Both the position numbers and the translations under genes were made by a program. 64,000 nt of DNA, from assembly GCF_000332335.1 (NCBI RefSeq), contig NZ_KB235948.1, forward strand, positions 4,758,635 through 4,822,634. Reading direction: 5' to 3'. This DNA comes from Kamptonema formosum PCC 10802 (lineage in GTDB: Bacteria > Cyanobacteriota > Cyanobacteriia > Cyanobacteriales > Oscillatoriaceae). The notes under the pieces are model-generated. The model searched no databases, was not told the DNA's origin, and was given only the letters and a program-made list of their open reading frames with translations. This document shows positions 52,719 through 61,700 of this stretch, in pieces; the first letter of the stretch is position 1, and every line of letters starts with the position of its first letter.

Positions 52719-53282
52719 TGCTTTTTTGGGTATTTATTCGGTTCTGGTTGTCGCCCCAATAGCTATGGAGTGAGAAGCTGTCAGTTCCAACCTGTAAAGG
52801 TTGGGCGGTTCAGGGGGGCCAGCAGCTTGTTGCGCCGGCACCGGTCCTGGCGTGCCGGTGGCAACCTTTTGCTGAATGTGCCGAACTTGATAAAGTTTCA
52901 CCGGCAATTCTGAGACTGTCTAAAACTGCTGGAGGTTCAACAAGGGCTGGCACACAAGCTACGAATCCGGTTAGTTTCGGAACATTCCAACTCTGCAAAT
53001 ATACTGGCCTGCTGGAATACAGTCAGCTTTCAGTTCAGGAATTTTTTATAAAAGAATAGCACAATCCGAACTCAACACTAGGGCTTGGCCGCTGCTGCCC
53101 CGAGGCCGATCCCGGACGCCTTGCAAATTTCTCTGAATTCTTAGAGTCTTTCTATTTTTATGTTATAATTATGTAATTTTATGAGCTGTCCCTGCTGCCA
53201 TCCCAGAGGAATTTGCGGGGTGCGCTCTTTGAGGCACCCCGCAGGAGCTGGGGCTAAGCGGCTCCGTAATAGGACGGCTCGT
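52719..53282. other. Gene-free interval
   Basis: About 560 bases with no credible frame. It contains TTATAATTATG near 53161 (a TATAAT hexamer) and a stem GCGGGGTGC/GCACCCCGC at about 53214-53241. Confidence 0.4.
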
Positions 53283-53393
53283 GTTTCAATCCCGTTTCCA
53301 AAGATTCGCTGGCCAAAAATCATCCGCTCCTACCCCCTGCTGAAATCATTGTCGCATTCATTTGGGCCGATTTGCACAACGGGGATGCTCCCC
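53283..53393 (+). repeat. ~112 bp dispersed element, copy C
   Basis: GTTTCAATCCCGTTTCCAAAGATT, then CTGGCCAAAAATC, CCCCCTGCTGAAATCATT, GTCGCATTC and CACAACGGGGATGCTCCC. It overlaps the 3' end of the peroxiredoxin-like pseudogene and supplies its last codons. Confidence 0.85.
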
Positions 53394-53939
53394 GGCTCGT
53401 TACCGGGTTTCCATTTAATATTGCAGCCAATGCTAGGCTTCCGATCGGGGGAAACTGGCCGGTCGGCTAGCACGGCTTCGATTGCGGCGCGCAAATCTTT
53501 GCCGGTGACGGGCTGGTGATTGCTGGGGCGGCTGTCGTCGAGCGGCCCGCGACAGACCAGGTGCCGGTTGGCGTCGAAGACGAAGAAATCTAGCGTGCAA
53601 GCTGTGGTGTAAGCTTTGGCGGTTTCCTGGCTTTCGTCGTAGCACAAGGGGAATGTGTTGCCCAGCTCTTGAGCCATTTCTTTTAGCTTGTCGGGCGCGT
53701 CGTCGGGATAGGCGGCGGCGTCGAGCAGCGCTAATGGCGACAATGCCGATATCTTTGCCGGTGTACTCACTGCCAATGCGGGCGAGTTCTGCCTGTAGGT
53801 GCTAGACGTTGGGACAGTGCCGGCAGATAAACATCACCAGCAGGGCTTTCTTGCAGGCATTTGTGGCCAGAGAAACGGCCTGTCCGGACACGACCTCGGG
53901 CAGCTAGAAATCAGGCGCTGGGATTCCTAGCTCCAACAT
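53330..53939 (-). pseudogene. Thioredoxin-fold AhpC/TSA-like protein, broken
   Basis: Read from the ATG at 53939 the minus strand gives MLELGIPAPDF, then a TAG, LPEVVSGQAVSLATNA, KALLVMFICRHCPNV (CxxC redox site) and another TAG, then HLQAELARIGSEYTGKDIGI and VAIS. Near 53735 it changes frame to YPDDAPDKLKEMAQELG, PLCYDESQETAKAYT and KPSIGCNIKWKPGNEP. That is one cyanobacterial thioredoxin-family protein with two internal stops and a frameshift. Its C-terminus is replaced by element C, and element D lies just before its start. Confidence 0.82.
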
Positions 53940-53957
53940 GGTTGAGGGGGTTGAAGC

Positions 53958-54070
53958 GTTTCAATCCCGTTTACGGGATTCAGCTGGCCAAAAATCTTCT
54001 CCTCCGACCCCCTGCTGAAATCATTATCGCATCCCAGTTGCGCAGAGCAAGCACAACTGGGATGCTCCCG
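53958..54070 (+). repeat. ~112 bp dispersed element, copy D
   Basis: GTTTCAATCCCGTTTACGGGATT, CAGCTGGCCAAAAATCT, CCCCCTGCTGAAATCATT, ATCGCATCC and CACAACTGGGATGCTCCCG. In the same orientation as copy C, 675 bases away, with the pseudogene between. Confidence 0.85.
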
Positions 54071-54328
54071 TTAAAGCCACTGTATCAGCTCCTTATTGTT
54101 TGCGCAAATCGCGATGCGATTGTCCAGGGCTTCGGCGCTGCCTCTCTCAGGATAGCGGGGGAGCGGCGGCAGCGCAAGGTCGCCCGCCGGCGGGGCTGGA
54201 TCTCGCCGATCCCCGTTCTGGGTGGCCGGGGCTGAAATCTACCCTGGGGGGGATTCGCGACACAGGCCAGGGCGATTAGATGGAAATTATCTGACCAATA
54301 CAGAACAAGGCGATTGCCTGACCCACCT

Positions 54329-54850
54329 ATGGTTGATGTCCCTCGCTACGATACCCCTATGCCGGTAGGATTAATGACTCCCGCAACTTTGAGTGTAGGT
54401 GCTACCACCGACACGGAACTCATTCATCTGTCTGGTTCCTGCATGTCTGTCAGCCGGGTGGCGGTGGCAATCTCTCAGGCGATTGAGCAAATCGGGGGCA
54501 CCCTGGTGCGCAGCACCGCCGAAACCGACGGTTTGAACCGGCGTCTTTCCATCGAGCTGGTGCTGCCGGCACTTTCGAGACTGGAAGCCATCCGCACCGC
54601 CATCCACTCTGCCGGCGGCATTATCGAAAGGCTTCAGATCGAGTATGGCATCCGCCGGCCCGCCAGGGAACCGAATGCCGGCAGCCCGCCACACCCCCTC
54701 AACACCTGGTATGAGTTCCGCCCCAAACCCTGCACCGGCTGCCGGTACTATCATGGCCAATACTATGCCGGCAACTTGCTGGTCTGCGCCATTCATCCCT
54801 ATGGCCCAGATGGAGACAGCTGCTGCGACCGGCAGGACTTTGAGTTCTAG
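54329..54850 (+). CDS. Hypothetical protein with Cys-rich C-terminus
   Basis: A 173-residue protein. The central part (SRVAVAISQAIEQIGGTLVR, LSRLEAIRTAIHSAGGIIE) looks like an alpha/beta domain. The C-terminal region CTGCRYYHGQYYAGNLLVCA and IHPYGPDGDSCCDRQDFEF has Cys/His spacing (CxxC...C...CC) suited to metal binding. ATG 54329 is preferred to the TTG 15 bases earlier. Function is unknown. 54071-54328 shows nothing recognisable. Confidence 0.7.
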   Translation: MVDVPRYDTPMPVGLMTPATLSVGATTDTELIHLSGSCMSVSRVAVAISQAIEQIGGTLVRSTAETDGLNRRLSIELVLPALSRLEAIRTAIHSAGGIIERLQIEYGIRRPAREPNAGSPPHPLNTWYEFRPKPCTGCRYYHGQYYAGNLLVCAIHPYGPDGDSCCDRQDFEF

Positions 54851-55011
54851 CGGCTGGGCCGCGCAATTGTTAATAAAGATTATGATATTTACATCTATGT
54901 TAATTTTTATATAAACTTATAAAAAATCAGGGAAAACTCGGTGTCTGAGCGGTCGCGTAATGATCTACGATCCCAAAAGAAAGATAAAGAAATTCTATAC
55001 AGGTGCTTGCA

Positions 55012-56052
55012 ATGAATGCTGACCTGATGACCGCTCCCAGACCCTCCTTTACCAGAGACGAGGTTGTGCAGCGATACGCACAGGGGGCTAGAGATTTTAG
55101 CCGGGCCAGCCTGAGCAAAGCCGACCTGAGCCAAACTGACTTGAGTGGGGCATACCTGAGTGGAGCCGGTTTGAGCAAAGCCAACTTGAGCGGGGCCAAC
55201 CTGAAGGGAGCCAACCTCAGCGGAGCTAGCTTGAGTGGAGCCAACCTGAGTGGAGCCAACCTCAGCGGAGCTATCCTGACTGCGGCGCACCTGAACTGGG
55301 CAGACCTGAGCGGAGCCAACCTGGCTGGGGCCATCCTGACAACCGCAGACGTGAGTGGGGCCAACCTCAGTGAAGCGCAGCTGACTGGCAGCCAGCTGAG
55401 CCAAACCTACCTGATTGGGACAAATCTCAGAGGAGCTGACCTGAGTCAAGCCAACCTGAGTGGGGCTAGCCTGAGCAAGGCAGACCTGACGGAGGCCAAC
55501 CTGAAGGGGGCCAACCTGAGCGGGGCGAAGCTGAAGCTGGCGAACCTGAACCGGGCCTCTCTGACTCAGGCCAACCTGACTGGCACAGTCCTGAATTCCG
55601 CCAACCTCAGCGAGGCGCACCTGAACGGCGCAACGCTCAGGGAGGCGGATCTGTCGCAAACCAACTTGAGTCGGGCCAATCTGAGCAAGGCCGACTTGAG
55701 CAAAACAGACATGACCCGGACTTGCCTGAACCAGGCAAATTTGAGTGGGGTCAACCTGAGTGGGGCGGACTTGAGTGGTGCCAACTTGAGCGGGAAACTC
55801 CTGACGGGAGCCAACCTGAGTGGGGCGGACTTGAGTTTGGCTAACCTGAGCGGTGCGTACCTGATTCAAGCCAACTTGAGCCGAGCCAACCTGACGGGAG
55901 CCAACCTGAGTGGGTCGCAGATGATTAACACCGACTTGAGTCAAGCCGATTTGAGTGGGGCTAACCTGCACAAAGCCAACGTGGTAAACGCAGAGCGGCA
56001 CGCAGTCAAGCTGAAGGGAACCACTATGCCGAATGGAAAAATTCACGACTGA
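55012..56052 (+). CDS. Pentapeptide-repeat protein
   Basis: A 346-residue protein. After ~35 N-terminal residues (FTRDEVVQRYAQGARDFSRA) it is made of about 60 A(N/D)LSG-type five-residue units, which form a right-handed quadrilateral beta-helix. The C-terminal ~20 residues leave the repeat. Some units carry single changes (TCLNQ, AHLNG). Cyanobacteria carry many of these; the function here is unknown. ATG 55012 is preferred to GTG 55003. Confidence 0.92.
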   Translation: MNADLMTAPRPSFTRDEVVQRYAQGARDFSRASLSKADLSQTDLSGAYLSGAGLSKANLSGANLKGANLSGASLSGANLSGANLSGAILTAAHLNWADLSGANLAGAILTTADVSGANLSEAQLTGSQLSQTYLIGTNLRGADLSQANLSGASLSKADLTEANLKGANLSGAKLKLANLNRASLTQANLTGTVLNSANLSEAHLNGATLREADLSQTNLSRANLSKADLSKTDMTRTCLNQANLSGVNLSGADLSGANLSGKLLTGANLSGADLSLANLSGAYLIQANLSRANLTGANLSGSQMINTDLSQADLSGANLHKANVVNAERHAVKLKGTTMPNGKIHD

Positions 56053-56058
56053 GCGGAT

Positions 56059-56125
56059 TTGGGATTTGGGATTTTGGATTTTGGATTTTAGATTTTAGAT
56101 TTTAGATTTTAGATTTTAGATTTTA
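56059..56125 (+). repeat. ATTTTGGATTTTAGATTTT repeat
   Basis: Tandem heptamers of TTTTGGA and TTTTAGA type right after the pentapeptide gene stop. 56126-56286 holds no gene. Confidence 0.8.
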
Positions 56126-56286
56126 GCTTCCTAGCAGCCCTCAGATAGTCGATATTGCAGCAATTTTCCCTGAGCGGCCTGTCTGCCATTGGCCGACCAA
56201 TTTTACACTCAGGCATTGTGAAGCCAATGGCTGTCTAATGCGCAAATGCTGGCTGCCGTAACATATGTAAATTAATAGGGGGCAGC

Positions 56287-56490
56287 TCACTCCACAACCC
56301 TGAGCAATCCCTTTTGCAAGCCGTCAAACACGCGGGCGATCAGCCGGCGATCTGCTGGGCTGAAGGAATCTTTACAGAGCATGGCCTTCATAAACCGCTG
56401 CTGGTCAGCGCGGGTAATTCTGTGACAGGCAAAGATACGATCGACGAGCTGTTCGATGGAACGTTGGGGTGCGGTGACTTGTGCTTGCAT
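56287..56490 (-). CDS. Small conserved protein, paralogue of the gene at 48016
   Basis: A 67-residue, mostly helical protein (RSIEQLVDRIFACHRITRAD, FMKAMLCKDSFSPADRRLIA, VFDGLQKGLLRVVE). The position of conserved hydrophobics and the final LLRV match the 48016 protein, so the two form a small family. Role unknown. Confidence 0.75.
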   Translation of the reverse strand: MQAQVTAPQRSIEQLVDRIFACHRITRADQQRFMKAMLCKDSFSPADRRLIARVFDGLQKGLLRVVE

Positions 56491-56736
56491 CGGACTTCAT
56501 TAAACTTCTCTCTCTTTACTCTGCCGCATCAAACTAAAGTGTTGGGTGATTTTAATCCGTGGAAAACTGTGATATTTTTAGGGGCTTGAAGTGATGTAAA
56601 TCACAAGGTAAATGTGATAAAATACAGGGTTTCGAGTGATCCCGGTCACTGCAAGGGGAGCCAATCCTGCGGTTTCCCGCCCCCAAAGCGAGCGCCGGCA
56701 ATATAGCGGGTTTCTGTTGGATGAAGTACATGTCAT

Positions 56737-56863
56737 AAACCCGGTTTCTTAAAGAAACCGGGTTTTGCCCTCGTTCCCTCGTTCCCAGCCTCAGGCTGGG
56801 AACGCCCTCTGGAGGCTCTGCCTCCTTTCAAGGGAAAAGCACGTTAAAAGCCTAACAGCTTAT
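56737..56863. repeat. Palindrome plus MITE-like element downstream of lanthipeptide operon
   Basis: AAACCCGGTTTCTTAAAGAAACCGGGTTT (56737-56765), then a full copy of the CGTTCCCAGCCTCAGG element (56779-56863), whose right end CCTAACAGCTTAT supplies the last codons (ISC) and the stop of the Nif11-oxygenase gene. Together they could end the operon transcript. Confidence 0.85.
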
Positions 56864-57838
56864 GAGCGCACCTATTTCGGCTGTGTGCTTGCGGCTGCTC
56901 AAGATACGGCTCATCCAACTATCAGGAACCTCAAATCCAAAACTCCAGCGGTTGAATTTTGTCGCATTGACGATACAGTGCCAAAATAATTTACTGGGGT
57001 CTTGTTCGATTTTAAAAAACCTCACTAACTTCGGCCTTTCAGGCAGAGTAACTAGCTCTTTTGTTTCCGGATTCATGTAGCGGAAAAAGGATTGGCCCTC
57101 CCCACCTAATTCCGCAGCGTCAAAATCAATCAGGTACATTCTCCAGCCCGGCTGGTTTTCATTCGTGTGCCAAACCCTGTAAGCCTTAGGGGGATACCAC
57201 AAGCTTCCTGAAAACCTGATTTCAGCGTCAAAGAACTTTTCCAGACGTTTGACAAGGCTAACTTTCCTCATCAAATACTCTTCATAGAGCGGATGTTCGA
57301 GATGAAGATCCAAGTTGATTAAGTGGAAGTGGCGCTGGGTATATTCAGGTTCAGGGAGGGGGAGCTTTGGATTAAAGCAGGGCTCCATAATGTCCGAATA
57401 CTGCAGCTGGAATTCTGGAGAAGCCGGGGAAAGAGAGGCAAAATTAAAATCGTCCTCTCGGAAGCTCTTTTCATACAGGTTTAGATCCACTGTACTGGGC
57501 TTAATCTTCAGTTTGTCCAGCTCTTGAGCTATTTCCTCAAAACCTGGGATTTCGGAAAATTCAAATTCATAGTGGTAGAACTGCGAACCCTTAGGAGAAA
57601 AACTCGCTCCAGAGTTTTTTGACGCAACGGGCTGACTGTTATTTGCCCCAACTTCTTTACCACTGTCTGGGACGTAAGAATTAGAGACTTCTGCTATGTC
57701 CTCCCGGGTAAAGCAGTAGCCGTACTGGGAGCCAAGCTTGATTAGCTCCTGAGTGCTGGTCATAGCCCGGATCTTCTCTTTTAACTCTTCCGTTTTGAAG
57801 ATGGCTTGATAGAACTGTACAAAAGCTTCTTTTGACAC
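56852..57838 (-). CDS. Nif11-leader domain fused to a 2OG-oxygenase-like domain
   Basis: A 328-residue protein. Residues 1-48 are a Nif11-type domain (SKEAFVQFYQAIFKTEEL, IKLGSQYGYCFTREDI), a fold otherwise known as leader of ribosomal peptides. After a Ser/Asn-rich linker the C-terminal half has a double-stranded beta-helix pattern: His224-Thr-Asn226, His287 (FWHCIV) and Arg297 (NRWSFGF), i.e. HxN...H...R with the usual ten-residue His-Arg spacing of 2OG-Fe(II) oxygenases, but Asn replaces Asp. GTG 57838 is chosen because AGGAG lies 7 bases before it. The last three residues come from a repeat element. It is the last gene of the lanthipeptide operon and may hydroxylate the peptide. Confidence 0.72.
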   Translation of the reverse strand: MSKEAFVQFYQAIFKTEELKEKIRAMTSTQELIKLGSQYGYCFTREDIAEVSNSYVPDSGKEVGANNSQPVASKNSGASFSPKGSQFYHYEFEFSEIPGFEEIAQELDKLKIKPSTVDLNLYEKSFREDDFNFASLSPASPEFQLQYSDIMEPCFNPKLPLPEPEYTQRHFHLINLDLHLEHPLYEEYLMRKVSLVKRLEKFFDAEIRFSGSLWYPPKAYRVWHTNENQPGWRMYLIDFDAAELGGEGQSFFRYMNPETKELVTLPERPKLVRFFKIEQDPSKLFWHCIVNATKFNRWSFGFEVPDSWMSRILSSRKHTAEIGALISC

Positions 57839-57964
57839 AGGGGTTCTCCTACAAGTTTTCAGGATTTGTTTCGAGCGGATTTCAAGCATTTGTTGCCCCG
57901 GTGGGGCTAAAGCCAAACTACAAAGGGGAGACATTCTGAGAGCTTGTTCATCTCCTAGATGGCG

Positions 57965-58720
57965 CTAACTTTCCCTAACCTGAGCGCCCTGTGTTCCTTT
58001 TTCAACCGCCGTTGATTCTGTCTTGCTTTTGCCGGCCATTGCGGTCCTGAGCGCCAGAGATCGCTCCCTGTAAACCGCTGGATTATCAAAGGCTAAAGAC
58101 AGATTAATCCGGCAGGATTCCTTGGCTTGATTCAAAAAGCTATAACTGTCCGTTTTGTGAAAAGTTTTGGCATCAAATAGGAGCGCTCGATTGTAGCGAT
58201 AGCCGACACTCACCGTCTTGCCTCCTGTGCGTTCCTGAACATATTCCTCCGACCAAAGATAGGACAGAGACTCGTAAGATGAGCTATCTGATTCCCGTTT
58301 GACATCAAAGAAAACAAGACCGCCGCCAGAGGTGTCCAGGTTATATTCGTCGGGTGTCAGCCAGAGATTTACGGTGACAGAGCCAATATCCGAGTGGATT
58401 TTACCAGAAGCATTTTGCGGGTACAGGAGCGCCCAATGTTCCACTAGCTCGCAGTCCGAGAACATCATCGGGAAAGAAGCTTTGAGAGATTCGGCAATCG
58501 CAAAGATAGTGGGAATAGCGGGGCCCATATTGTGCGCCAGAGGGTGGCCTGTTGTGTTGTGATAGCGCCACCCTTCATGATGCAGTAACTCTTGATGCAG
58601 TTGCTCGCAAACACCAGGAGCGAGGAAGTCGTCCATGACAGCGTAATTGTAGGGCGAAGAAGCTTGATAGGCTTCTAGAACTGATTGCCAGTCCCGCTGA
58701 GCGAGCGTCTCTTGACTCAC
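57965..58720 (-). CDS. 2-oxoglutarate/Fe(II)-dependent oxygenase
   Basis: A 251-residue oxygenase. Candidate iron ligands are His109 and Asp111 (KIHSDIGSV) and His188 (TFHKTD), and Arg204 (CRINLSLAF) may bind 2-oxoglutarate. The region PYNYAVMDDFLAPGVCEQL is the usual N-terminal support. GTG 58720 has AAGGAGAG just before it. It lies 56 bases after lanM, so it probably modifies the lanthipeptide, for example by hydroxylation; that is inferred. Confidence 0.85.
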   Translation of the reverse strand: MSQETLAQRDWQSVLEAYQASSPYNYAVMDDFLAPGVCEQLHQELLHHEGWRYHNTTGHPLAHNMGPAIPTIFAIAESLKASFPMMFSDCELVEHWALLYPQNASGKIHSDIGSVTVNLWLTPDEYNLDTSGGGLVFFDVKRESDSSSYESLSYLWSEEYVQERTGGKTVSVGYRYNRALLFDAKTFHKTDSYSFLNQAKESCRINLSLAFDNPAVYRERSLALRTAMAGKSKTESTAVEKGTQGAQVRES

Positions 58721-58776
58721 CTTTACTCTCCTTTCTTGAGGTTGAATCGTCCTTTTCAGCTAAATCGGTTTAGAGA

Positions 58777-61700
58777 TTATTTTACCACCGGCGGCGGATC
58801 GAGCAGCAGCGGTGAGGGAACGCGCTGCGGATGAGCTAAGCGCAAAAAGTGCGCGCCAATCCCAGCCAGTCCCAGCATTAAACCGGCATACACATCGCTC
58901 CCTCCGGCACCGCAAATCCAGCGACGAGCCTTTTCAAAATTGCGCCACTGCGCCTGCGCTTGCACATTGGCTTCCATCTGCAAATAAGGCTCGTCCCTCA
59001 GCAGAGCCACCCGCAGCAATAGCTCAGCGTTCCCCGCTTTCCCGTGACACAGCGAATCATTTCCCAATTTGCTGAAATTCCGCAAAGTAGCATTGAGCGC
59101 CATGTAAGCATCCCGCAATATCGCGCCGTCAGTTTTCCCCAAAGCCGCCCAACTGGCAATCCGACTCAAACCAATCCCCGCCGCACCGCTGCACCAGGCA
59201 TTCGCAAAATGCAGCTCATCCGGGTTGCCTGTCATCACTGATTTCCGCAAGTCATACCAATCCCGGTATTGCGAGTCGAATTGCCTCGCTTCATACGCAA
59301 AAGCTTGCCGTCCCGCCTCAATATATTCAGGCTGATTCGCGTAACATCCCAGCCTAATTAGCGCCCAACCAATCCCGCCGGCACCGTGAGAAAACCCTGT
59401 CAAATTCCCTCGCACTAACTCCGGTGGATTGTGAGGCCAACTCAGCGTGCCGTTCTCGCTCTTTGCGTGCTGCAGTAAGTGTTTAGCGCACTGGTGAGCC
59501 ACATCAATGCCTTGACCGGCAGTCGCTCCTGCTAAACCCAACATCACCGGAATAATCCCAGCGGCACCAATCAGAATATCGAAGTGCCTGTCCTCACAGA
59601 TGCGCGGTTTCAGCTCACCCGTCAAGCTCACAGCCAAATCCAGCAGAGCCGGTTTCTCCCAGAGCACAGCCAGGTGCGTCAGCAAGTAAATCAACCCCGC
59701 CACACCTTGGTACGCTCCAATCAGTGCGGTATTGCGGTGTTCTATGGCATATTCCAAAGCTCGCTCCGCCACTTGGCGAAATTCTGCCTGCGGTTCAATC
59801 GCATCCAAGTAAGCCAAAAATAGGCAGATTCCCGCTGTCCCCTCGTACAGATCGCCACTGATATCCGCGTGGCGTTTCCCCAAAACTGTATATTCATAAG
59901 TTTTCCAGGGAGCCTTGCTGCCGGCAGGTTGGAGTAACTCGCACAATTGCCAGCCAATTTGCTTGGCGTAATTCACCGCTGAAGCAATAAAATAGGGGCT
60001 GTTAATCTCCTCGGCGGACAAGCTGGCATAGATGTACTGGTTTTGCCGGATGCGGCTCTCTGCCGATAATTTCTCAATCCGCCTGACAGCATTTTCCAAG
60101 GGCGACATCGCCAGAGCGTCTGGCAGTGACAGCTGGTAATTATAAACCAACTCATTGCTGCCAGCCGCCTTAGCTGTGAAAATCGGCACATCTAATTGCC
60201 ACATAGCCGCCACTTCCAGCTCGGCGAGCTGACCGTTCTTGTCCCACTCCCGCCGGTGTTCCAGCAAACTGCTGAAAATCAAATCCACTTCCAGGGGTTC
60301 GGCGAGACATTTTGGATGTCGAGCTGAAATCATTAATTTGGTATACGCTTGCGTCCCCCAGTTGATAAAGCGCACCAGTGAGGGCGCGAATAATTCTTTT
60401 AGCTCGGTTATGGCTTGAGTGGGGTTTTCTTGAAACCAGTTATAAACCCGGTTGAACCCCCCCACAATAGAGTCTTTATAATCCTGGGGAGTGACCAGCT
60501 GACCGCTGTAATAAATGCGATTTGTTGCTTCTCCCTCAACCCGAACGCCAACTTGATGCTCGACCCCCACAGCGAGTGACATGCGGTTCTGGTTAATTTG
60601 GGGCACAGCAAAGGTCAGCTCGTATGATTCGCCGCCGCTGTAGGCGCTCAGCTTCATCTCGCTGCCAGCACCGTCCCCACTGGCGCGCGGCCATTCCAGC
60701 ATGACCGTTTTAAACACGGAATCAAACACTGTATCCAGCATTTTTTCCTGACCGCGCGGCACCACTTCCAAGACGGTTTCGCAGTCGCAGATGAAGGCGT
60801 TTCCCCTGGCGACCAGGATGTTTTCATAATGCAGATCGCCACCGCCAAGTGTGTGGAAGATCCCTAAATATCCGCCTAGCTGCCGGTAGAACCTCTCGAC
60901 TTCCCTCTCGCTCTCCATGTGGTTTTGACCGGCAGGGATAAACTCTGCATAGCCATACCCATCTTTACACAGCACTCTATAAGTCGCAAATTCAACGACT
61001 CCCTCTTCAGTCAAAGTTTCCAGCAAGCCTTGCAGCGCCGCTTCCGATTTAATGCAGCGAGGCTTGTAGACGAGAGTTGCCGGTTCGGAATTCCCTAACG
61101 CCAGTTCGACGAGGACGACGCTTTTGCCCCCCGCATGGCTGTCAGATTTCCCCAACTTGAACGATTTGATTTCCGCAATTTGCCCGCCCCCAAAGAAAGT
61201 GGCACCTATTTCATCCCGATCCGCGGTCAGCCGGCGCACCACTTCTTCTCCAATTTCGCAGACAAAACAGGTGACTTGAGCGAGCCAGCGCCCCAGCACG
61301 GGAAACTTGCAATAAAAGCGGTGATAGTCGAGCCGGCTGCCAAAATTCTGTTCCAGGTAAGCAATATAAGCATCTGGCCCTTCAGATTTGGCGATATTGT
61401 TTTTAGCGCAGTAAACATTGATATCCGCTTCCAGCGCCCAAGCTAAAGCCATTTCAAAGCGATTGAGCAGGTGAAGCTGAATATCCGCCACCACTTGCGA
61501 ATTAATTTTGTGGGTGCCGCCGGACAGATTGACAGCCTCGCACACGGCTTGCAACCTTTCGCCGGCCAGCCGCAGGAAGGGCTCGCAAACTTTTGCAAAG
61601 TTTCCGTAATAAATCTCGGGTTCGTACCAGCGACTTGCAGAAAACTTCTGTTGCGGCAAGTCTAGTGTTGCCAGCGCTGCTTGATAGACGCTCAGCCACT

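Noticed and set aside
53181-53519. 112-residue frame starting MSCPCC
   Set aside because: Runs through element C and the antisense of the pseudogene; only the first few residues are outside repeats.
53283-54070. CRISPR array suggested by GTTTCAATCCC starts
   Set aside because: The two starts are 675 bases apart with a pseudogene between and each is followed by the same ~90 bases, so there are no repeat-spacer units and no cas genes.
54907-56046. 379-residue open frame antisense to the pentapeptide gene
   Set aside because: It mirrors the regular 15-base repeats of the real gene; its Gln/Val-rich periodic sequence is a by-product of the repeat and its codons are not those of the neighbours.
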